Shown one piece after another: positions 57,193 to 64,000 of a stretch of 64,000 bases of DNA. A model generated the notes under the pieces. It worked only from the letters and a program-made list of their open reading frames with translations. It was not told where the DNA came from and made no database searches. The stretch lies in the NCBI GenBank assembly GCA_001661515.1, contig LUVW01000007.1, positions 826,256 to 890,255 of the forward strand, given 5' to 3'. Each line of letters begins with the position of its first letter. Within the stretch, counting starts at the first letter, position 1. The stretch is from Capniomyces stellatus. Lineage: Eukaryota > Kickxellomycota > Harpellomycetes > Harpellales > Legeriomycetaceae. The position numbers and the translations under genes are program-made.

Positions 57193-59103
57193 TCATCTCC
57201 CAGTTAAACCCCGTAGTCTGGGTAGATTGCCCAAAGAGCTGGATAGTTTGGTGAATGTATCTATTGCATAATCCTTCAATGGGGTTTTGTTAGGATCATG
57301 GAAGCCTTTGTACTGGATATGAACTAGATCGTTTTTTTCAAAGTTATTGTATATATGTCCCGGATCTCTTGGCTTTAGCGGACTGGTTATACATTTTATT
57401 TTTCCATAACCAGGTCTTGGTTTTGAGTGGTAAAGCGAACAGGGTATAGGAACGGATCCTATAATATTTTTGTACCTTTCGTTTTTACTAGAACAAAACT
57501 TTTCAAAGCCGTACTCTCTGGCCAAAGTCAAGTACCTATGTTTGTTCTTTGTTGAGGGCTGTATTATCTGCTTGCTGGTGCTGTTTGTATTACCAGTGTG
57601 GATATGGGGGTTTATTCCTTTCTTGTAACAAGTAATGTGTGTGTTGGGTGCTCTTGGCTCTGGTATTTCTGGAACCGACAATACCGTGTCTGCATGTAAT
57701 TTATTTACAAATATATTTTTACTTTTGTGTGGTTTTAAAGCAAATACAGATGCGTGTCTTTTGTTACTCTCCTTGCTTGCTACAGATATGGCACCAGCAC
57801 TATGGTGTTTTGCTTGGGTGCTTAGTTGATGTTCTTTGTTTAAAGCCTTGAATTTTTGGTCCAAACTGATTGGGTTCACTGTTACCCTTGGATTTTCAAT
57901 AATTTCCACAGCCTGTGACTTGTATACACTTGTCAGAGGTTTTGGTACACTTATCAGAGATTTCGATACACTCGGAAGATGCTTTGGCGCACTCAAAACT
58001 TGTTTTGGCACACTTGTCAGATGTTTTGGTATGCTGATATTTATGTTCGCATTTCTGGCCTGCCGGAAAATGTACACAGTCACCACTTCATTTCTTGGCT
58101 CAGTGGTCGCAGGGCTGTTTATTGAGTCACGTTTTAAACTGTTAAAGTAGCTTTCAGTGTGCAGTTCGTCATTGCACTTTACCTCTCTTTTGCTGCCACT
58201 GCCTATATTATTATACGCCCTGTATATTCTTGGTGGTACTGTTTTAATAAGCCTTATGTTTATCGGGGATATTATACCATCTATGCTAGTTTGGTAACTG
58301 TGACTTTTCAATGTGTCGTTATCACTGCTTATTGGTATGAAGCCGTTATAGCAGGCACAATGATACTCGTGAACATTTCTCATTTTGCTGCAGCTACATT
58401 CTGGGGCACTAGCCAGCTCCGATTTACAATTTTTGTGAAGCCAATCATCTATGTTTATTGATGTGTAGTTCAGCCGAATTCCTTCAAACTTTTGGGTCTT
58501 TGACAAAGGATTTCTAGTCTCATTGCTGTCCCAAGTCTTGTTGGTGTTACCCAGAACCAAGCCAAGCTTGTTTAGATTTTTGAGTTTGCTGGTTCTTATG
58601 CAGTTTAAACTGTGTTGGTATTCTGTAGAGCCAAGAGTCCGTTCTAGAATATTTAGAACCGCCACATTTGGCTTAACAAAATAAAAGTACAGCGGGCTGA
58701 TTATAGGGAAAAAGGACACTATGCACGAACATAGTTGTATAAAAATAATCTTTGAAATAAGCTTTAATCCAAATTCTGTGGGAAATAGCACTATTTTAGC
58801 TGTGTGCAAGCAGATGAAAATCGTCGCTATGAGCGATCCTACAATAGGGAACATGGTTAGAAGCGAACATAACCCAATGTCGTCTTTGGGGTCGTCAAAA
58901 ATCGATTCATCGAATCTATGCGCATGTTTTCTGATGAGTAGCAAGGTGTCCTGGTGTCTTAGATTCAGATGAATGGGGAATGGCCTGTTAAAAATGTAGC
59001 AGTCCTCCTTAGAGACATCCTTTGGTCTTGGTTTGTTGAGTTTTAAGTAGAAAATGTTGATTCCTCTACTTGTGATATCTGATTGACCGATATTTCCTTC
59101 CAT
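57193..59103 (-). CDS. DUF4112 membrane protein, paralogue B, with heptapeptide repeats
   Basis: A 636-aa single exon. Residues ~65-180 align with paralogue A: IGLCSLLTMFPIVGSLIATI, then a FPTEFGLK segment, CSCIVSFFPIISPLYFYFVK, and PNVAVLNILE. This is the DUF4112 membrane unit. The 450-residue tail is unlike A. It has Cys-rich PECSCSKMRNVHEYHCACY at ~240-260, then six tandem seven-residue repeats of consensus SVPKxLT (57910-58035), then a Lys/His/Pro-rich stretch that ends with a short conserved-looking LSSSLGNLPRLRGLTGR. Function unknown. Confidence 0.85.
   Translation of the reverse strand: MEGNIGQSDITSRGINIFYLKLNKPRPKDVSKEDCYIFNRPFPIHLNLRHQDTLLLIRKHAHRFDESIFDDPKDDIGLCSLLTMFPIVGSLIATIFICLHTAKIVLFPTEFGLKLISKIIFIQLCSCIVSFFPIISPLYFYFVKPNVAVLNILERTLGSTEYQHSLNCIRTSKLKNLNKLGLVLGNTNKTWDSNETRNPLSKTQKFEGIRLNYTSINIDDWLHKNCKSELASAPECSCSKMRNVHEYHCACYNGFIPISSDNDTLKSHSYQTSIDGIISPINIRLIKTVPPRIYRAYNNIGSGSKREVKCNDELHTESYFNSLKRDSINSPATTEPRNEVVTVYIFRQARNANINISIPKHLTSVPKQVLSAPKHLPSVSKSLISVPKPLTSVYKSQAVEIIENPRVTVNPISLDQKFKALNKEHQLSTQAKHHSAGAISVASKESNKRHASVFALKPHKSKNIFVNKLHADTVLSVPEIPEPRAPNTHITCYKKGINPHIHTGNTNSTSKQIIQPSTKNKHRYLTLAREYGFEKFCSSKNERYKNIIGSVPIPCSLYHSKPRPGYGKIKCITSPLKPRDPGHIYNNFEKNDLVHIQYKGFHDPNKTPLKDYAIDTFTKLSSSLGNLPRLRGLTGR
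57910..58035 (-). repeat. Six 21-bp tandem repeats coding SVPKxLT
   Basis: On the minus strand the units read SIPKHLT, SVPKQVL, SAPKHLP, SVSKSLI, SVPKPLT and SVYKSQA. Exactly 126 bp hold six in-frame units, decaying toward the C-terminal end. Confidence 0.9.
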
Positions 59104-60354
59104 TATACGTCTTATAAAACTGGTGTGTGTGTGAGTGCAGTAAAAGAGATAAGTATGTGTATTGATAATGTAAATGCAATTATAGTACTCTATGCTTGTG
59201 TGTGTGTATGCGATTTAGTGCAGTTTGGGTTGATTCGGGTTTGGGTTGGATAGTTCTTGATATTTATGTGTTTGCACTTTTATGCACAGAATGTGCAACT
59301 AAACCCCAGTCTAGAAAGGAAGATACAACCCGAGTGTTGTTGGGTTTATACACTTGGTAAGCAATACTTGGTATTGATGTGTTTGGATTTAAAGTGCAAA
59401 ATCCGCATAATAAACCAGAAGCCGTGAATCGAGTGTTCAATAGAACTAAATTTACAACAATCCGACTATTTAATTAACATCTAGCTGAAACTACTGACTA
59501 GAATAGCCAGGTTGTTCTTTTTACTCTTTTCTTTATCCTGATGTGGGCTTGATGCCATTGAAATCAAAGAAAATGTCTGCACAATTTATTGGCTTGGACG
59601 AATTGGTCCACTGATTTGCATTAACTCAGAATTTGAAATATCCTCTGAGCAGGTGTTGAGTACAATAGTTGTTTGTATTTTCAACTTTAATTTTTTTTAT
59701 TATTGAAATTCAACATTAATTTTTATTGATGTTAAGAAAAATTAGCTATTGCGTTTTAATCTTCAATTTTGCGAACTGATGTTATTCAGCTCAAGTAAAA
59801 CAGACTTGGAATATAATACAGTGCTGTACATCTCCTTTGTTCCCTTTCAAAAGCTCTATGTGTTGGTATAAAGTTGTATGCTAGTTCAACAATATACATA
59901 TATTTAAATTGACACAGGTCCTTACTACCTGACTAAGCCAATACTATGTTGGTTTGGACTGGTTTGAACTGGTTTAGTTTGGTATTTTTCTGAAAAAAAG
60001 CCCATATCTTTATTTCATCAATTGAGCAGGTATGAGGGGTTTGGACCATATTGGCTGAATATCATTCGACAGGCTGGATTATATCTCCAATGAAACTGAT
60101 GAAACTGAGAAAAATTAAAAGTTTTTTTTTTTTTTTTTCATTGTCCAAACTTTAAACCATAACTTTTCTATTTTTTTCTAATATTTTTATTTAGGTCAGT
60201 TGAATACAATAGCACCAACTTTATGTTAGCTAACAAATCCTGACTGTCCTTTTTTTTTATCATCATTTTTAGCATTGTTTGGGGTTAAACAACTACAGAC
60301 ATCTAGACTAAACCAGAACATCGACTACATTGAGCATTAAAATAGACGAACAAA
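59104..60354. other. Spacer between divergent genes
   Basis: About 1.25 kb between two divergent starts, so it should hold both promoters. It is AT-rich with a T16 run near 60121-60138. No gene or clear TATA box identified. Confidence 0.55.
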
Positions 60355-60916
60355 ATGGATAATAATTACCGAATGCCCAAGAATTCGGGCTGGAAAACCA
60401 GAATAGCAAAGCTTACCCCAGACACAGTAGCCAAGTACCGACGAAGGGTGGAGCGTTTGGAAAGCAGAGCACCACCGATGGGTATACGTCGTTTTGAGCT
60501 AATAACATATGTTGCAATGGCTGGTAATTGGCTTTAAATGATTCTATGATAGTTACTACAACAATGTTGAGTCAACATAAATCAAATTAATTGTTGAATT
60601 AACAATAAAAGCTTTTTTCTAAACGTATAAATATATATGAAATAGCCGGGTCCTTGTATATTGTGTTTTACCAGGATTTTGGAGACAAGCAGCATATATA
60701 CTCAAAGGTAAACACATCTTTAGCACTATCAGCTATTCGGCTATCCTTCAACAATGAATTAGCATAATGAAAATAACAACTATAAACCCGACCATTTTGC
60801 TCTATATGTGTATGTAGCCAAGGGAGTGGCTCAGTGAAAAGAAAGCCCAGTTTTGGTCCCTTTCAAGCAAAGAAAAGCAGGAACTTATTGATCGAGGAGC
60901 CATAAAAAAGGAATAG
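60355..60916 (+). CDS. Small single-pass membrane protein (109 aa), possibly mitochondrial
   Basis: Three exons, 60355-60523, 60646-60707 and 60818-60916, phases 1 and 0. The N-terminal half is basic (WKTRIAKLTPDTVAKYRRRV then ERLESRAPP), followed by one membrane segment formed across intron 1 (FELITYVAMA plus AGSLYIVFY). A short loop with DFGDKQHIYS precedes a charged C-terminal helix (PREWLSEKKAQFWSLSSKEK). A basic, Arg-rich N-terminus before a single helix suits an inner-mitochondrial-membrane assembly factor, but I do not recognise the family. Choosing the acceptor at 60645 rather than the stronger-looking one at 60674 is what makes the third exon continue in frame. Confidence 0.7.
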
Positions 60917-61789
60917 CGGGATTGCCGATTCAGTTTATTTTTAAATTCAAACCGAAAAAAATAATAATATCACAACTTGTCGGCGATAAAGGTACAGGGC
61001 GGGACTCGCATCTTGTGCTTTGCTCAAGCACGTACATCTCAGTTGGGCGACTATGTTGATATGGAGTCTTACGGTTATAGCCATACTTTATTAATGTAAA
61101 ATAGTAGTTCCTGCTCTAGTTTAGATTTCCTCACAACGGTCACAATAACTAACATTTAGAAAAGTACCAAAACCTTGAAACACAATATTTCGACATTAAC
61201 ACATTAATCAAGTGTTACTATATTCTTTGTCCATGCGGAATATATTTTACATCCTAGAGTGGTGGGATAATTTGGTTTGTTTGGTGTTTGCGTCGGCTTA
61301 GATTCATCCCAAATACTTGGACGGCTTGATTGTGGAAACACGACATCGCTGGATAACGTGGTATAGAAGATCAGTTAAGACTTGGAATACATTGGTGTCT
61401 TGGTGTTTTAGTCTCAACACAAACTTACAACCTGATATTGAAAGTCAAGGCAGGCAAAAGCCACTTTTACTTTTGCAAAACATGATGATAAAAGTAACCG
61501 TTTTGTATTTTGTTTAATTTATTTTTCTCAACCACATTAAAATTACCTGGTGCTGTGATCAATTAAAATGTTGGACCAAATTCAGTGTTAAAAATAAAGT
61601 AAAAAAGTAGTGCCAAATTGTTTGCATTAAATTGATTTTTGTTTTTATAAACGAAAAATAAACAAACAAGTAAACAATCTGTTTTAAACGAATTGCCAAT
61701 AGTATAAATTAGCCTTATTTTATCCACACAACTACATACACTATATTTCCTGGAGTTTAATTCGGGGACTGTGTTCGACTAGCGACAAA
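60917..61789. other. Spacer before Sad1/USP39
   Basis: AT-rich, no supported gene. The 66-aa frame at 61317-61517 has no domain. The Sad1/USP39 promoter should lie near the right end. Confidence 0.55.
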
Positions 61790-64000
61790 ATGGATCAAAG
61801 TACTCTGAAGCGAAATTCGAACAAAGCCAATGTCGAAGAAGAAAGCGACCCTAAAAGGCTAAAACAACACCAAGTAGATGAAGCTGAGGGCAGTATGAGC
61901 GAAGAGGAGATTGATCGGGATCAAGATAACAACGACATTAAAGATCTATATCTGGAAACTGTTAATAGAAAGCTACTAGACTTTGATTTTGAAAAGGTAT
62001 GTTCAATTACCCTGTCTAACCTCAATGTCTACGCCTGTTTGGTGTGCGGGCAGTACTACCAAGGTAAAACAACACATATTTATAGTGCACTTGGTAATAT
62101 TTTGTGTCTTTTGCAGACCTTTTTGAGCAAGATTTCATGTAGTATACGGGCTGCTGCCTTTACCCTTTTTTTTTGTACTTTTTATTGAAATGTCTTTGCC
62201 ATTTTTTTTTTACCTGTTTTTTTTTCCAGCTTGGAATGTAGCTGAAGGTTATAATATATATTTTTTCCATGTTGAAAAATAGGTAGAGGCAAAAAGACAC
62301 AAGCATACTTTCACAGTATTAACGAGGAGCATAAAGTGTATATCAATCTAAAAACTTTAAAGGCAAGTTACACTTTTACATTGGATAAGTGGGAGGGGAA
62401 CGAAAATAATGGGCAGTTGAGAAGTTGAAAATACGAGTATAAGAAAAAAGATTGGATCGGCAGAAATAGACTATTGAAATAAAATGTATAATGGCGGGAA
62501 AGTAGAGTATATGAGAATGCAATATAAAACTAAATCAAGTTGGTTACGACTGTATTAGGTGTATATTTTGCCAGAGAATTACGAGGTTCTTGACAGTTCT
62601 TTCAATGACATAAAGGTGTGTGAATATGTTTAATACTTATTTGTAGTTGGTATTTGGCCTAGCGCTTGTAAGATACAATACTAACATGGTTGTGGGTAAT
62701 TTGTGCTATTGTAGGCGGTGATTGATCCTAAATACTCGCGGGAACAGGCAAAGATGTTGGATAAGTCGACAACGAAAGGGTTTGATGTAAACCACACACA
62801 GTATATCCCTGGATTTGTTGGGCTGAACAACATCAAGTGCAATGATTACATCAATGTTATAATTCAAGTGTTGGTCCATATCCCAGAGATTAGGAACATG
62901 CTGCTGCTGCTTCCTAATGACGAAGAGAATGCAAAAGTTTTAGACAAAGTTAGCGACAAAAAAGTGAAAAAGTCAAAATATGTAGAGTATGAGAAACAGA
63001 CCGAGCTTTTGAAGAGGTTGTCGTTGTTAGCGAGAAAGATGTGGCACTCATCGGCGTTTAAGGCGCACGTGAGTCCGCATGAGCTGGTTCAAGAGATTTC
63101 CAACAGAAGTAACAGGGCGTTTCGAATAGACGCGCAAGGCGATGCATTTGAGTTTCTGACGTGGTTTTTAAACTGTTTGCATTTTGATTTGAATGGGACA
63201 AGAAAGCGAGGATCAAGTGTTATTTACAAGACGTTTCAAGGAATGGTTCGGTCAACTAGTCAGGCTTTGGCGCTAACCAAAGTCAGAAAGCGGCAAGAGG
63301 ATCCAATTGAGATAGATGCTGAAAATGGTATTTATGCATATTATCATTAATTTGAATGATCTGCTTGAACCACAATGGTATTCTGACGATCTTACTAGCC
63401 ACAGTGTAGCTTTGTCAAAACCCAACGCGGACCTTGCCTGGCTTAAACCACCACCCCCTCTTTCCCACATTCTTGCAATGGTATTGTTTTACTAATGTTG
63501 CTTTATGGATGTTTTTGAATAGAGCTTAGCTCAAAGGATGTTCCGTTCCTGACTCTTGGGTTGGAGCTTCCTCCTCCTCCGTTGTTTAGAGAGGAAGGCG
63601 AAACGGTGATTCCACAAGTGCCATTGGTTTCGCTGCTTAGAAAATTCAATGGATCATCGATTGTGGTAAGTGATATGTGTGTTTGTGTGTTTGTATGGTG
63701 TTGGTGTTGGTGTTAGTTTGTGTGTGGTGAAGGGCTTGGTTATATGATACCGGTGGCACTAATTGAGACGGTGTTTTTGTGGCTGGTATTAGGAATTTAA
63801 AGGAGAGGCCAAAAAGTATGAGATTCTTCAGCTGCCCAAGTATATAATTGTCCATATAAAGCGGTTTGTGAAGAATAACTTTATGTTGGAAAAGAACCCG
63901 ACTATTGTTAACTTTCCAATAAGGAATGTTGCATTTGGTGACTTGATTAAAGAAACAGACAATCCGTACCTGGGCAACGTTTCCAAGTCTCAGTTGGGGA
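61790..64000 (+). CDS. Splicing factor Sad1/USP39, inactive ubiquitin-specific protease (3' end off window)
   Basis: U4/U6.U5 tri-snRNP assembly factor. Six exons so far: 61790-62063, 62283-62362, 62559-62615, 62715-63327, 63523-63665 and 63793 onward, in consistent phase. Residues ~65-140 form the zinc-finger UBP domain, with CSITLSNLNVYACLVCGQYY, then GRGKKTQAYFHSINEEHKVY, then ILPENYEVLDSSFNDI. The USP-like domain begins at GFVGLNNIKCNDYINVIIQ. The catalytic Cys position is Asp, as in human USP39 (family knowledge), so no protease activity is expected. Later marks are DAFEFLTWFLNCLH, FLTLGLELPPPPLF, LPKYIIVHIKRF and VNFPIRNVAFGDLI. The donor of intron 2 is GC (GCAAGT), not GT. The N-terminal ~60 residues are acidic and disordered. 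Confidence 0.94.

Noticed and set aside
60675..60707. Exon starting at 60675 giving an FWRQAAYILK segment, reminiscent of ATP synthase epsilon
   Set aside because: With this acceptor the next exon reads into a stop at once or gives an unlikely tail. The acceptor at 60645 gives a membrane helix and a long in-frame third exon.
1..64000. CRISPR arrays, bacterial operons, rRNA genes, telomere repeats
   Set aside because: None seen. The gene structures are eukaryotic, and no regularly spaced repeats, rRNA sequence or telomere motif was recognised.

Overview
The window looks like nuclear DNA of a fungus. It is AT-rich, has long gene-poor spacers, short spliceosomal introns (GTAAGT-type donors, TAG/CAG acceptors), a tRNA with a Pol III T-run terminator, and core eukaryotic genes (eIF4G, a CHO2-type phosphatidylethanolamine methyltransferase, PPP4R1, Sad1/USP39). 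The two-repeat CHO2 enzyme is fungal. A full PPP4R1, a NagZ-like secreted GH3 enzyme and a secreted trypsin-fold protease suggest an early-diverging lineage (Mucoromycota/Zoopagomycota-like) rather than a yeast. I cannot name the species.

Layout. 1-5098 (-) eIF4G, 3' end off the window. 8326-8407 (+) tRNA-Ser(AGA) inside a 7.4-kb gene-free spacer. 12572-17511 (+) two secreted hydrolases: a GH3 beta-N-acetylglucosaminidase and a trypsin-fold protease with an unusual substrate pocket and a helical tail. The protease gene lies between two ~240-bp direct repeats that differ almost only by transitions. 18671-20123 (+) a five-exon UPF0014/FetB-like permease. 21088-23216 (+) an acidic unknown protein. 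23719-28465 (-) CHO2 in seven exons. 32284-33242 (+) a disordered unknown protein. 34164-36774 (-) a four-exon unknown protein with a C-terminal membrane anchor. 40879-41889 (-) a PAQR receptor. 42535-49550 (-) PPP4R1 in five exons, starting with a 7-nt coding exon. 54068-54682 (+) a RIB2-like deaminase with the catalytic Glu replaced. 55232-56395 and 57193-59103 (-) two tandem DUF4112 membrane proteins. 60355-60916 (+) a small single-pass membrane protein. 61790-64000 (+) Sad1/USP39, 3' end off the window.

Gene structures were rebuilt by hand from splice signals and reading-frame continuity. Every multi-exon model that is complete in the window sums to a whole number of codons. No operon-like or biosynthetic cluster is evident. 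The genes are mostly independent housekeeping functions (translation, phospholipid synthesis, splicing, phosphatase regulation) plus two adjacent secreted enzymes. Three N gaps (16838-16843, 38766-38779, 42107) sit in suspicious duplicated or homopolymer sequence and look like assembly joins.
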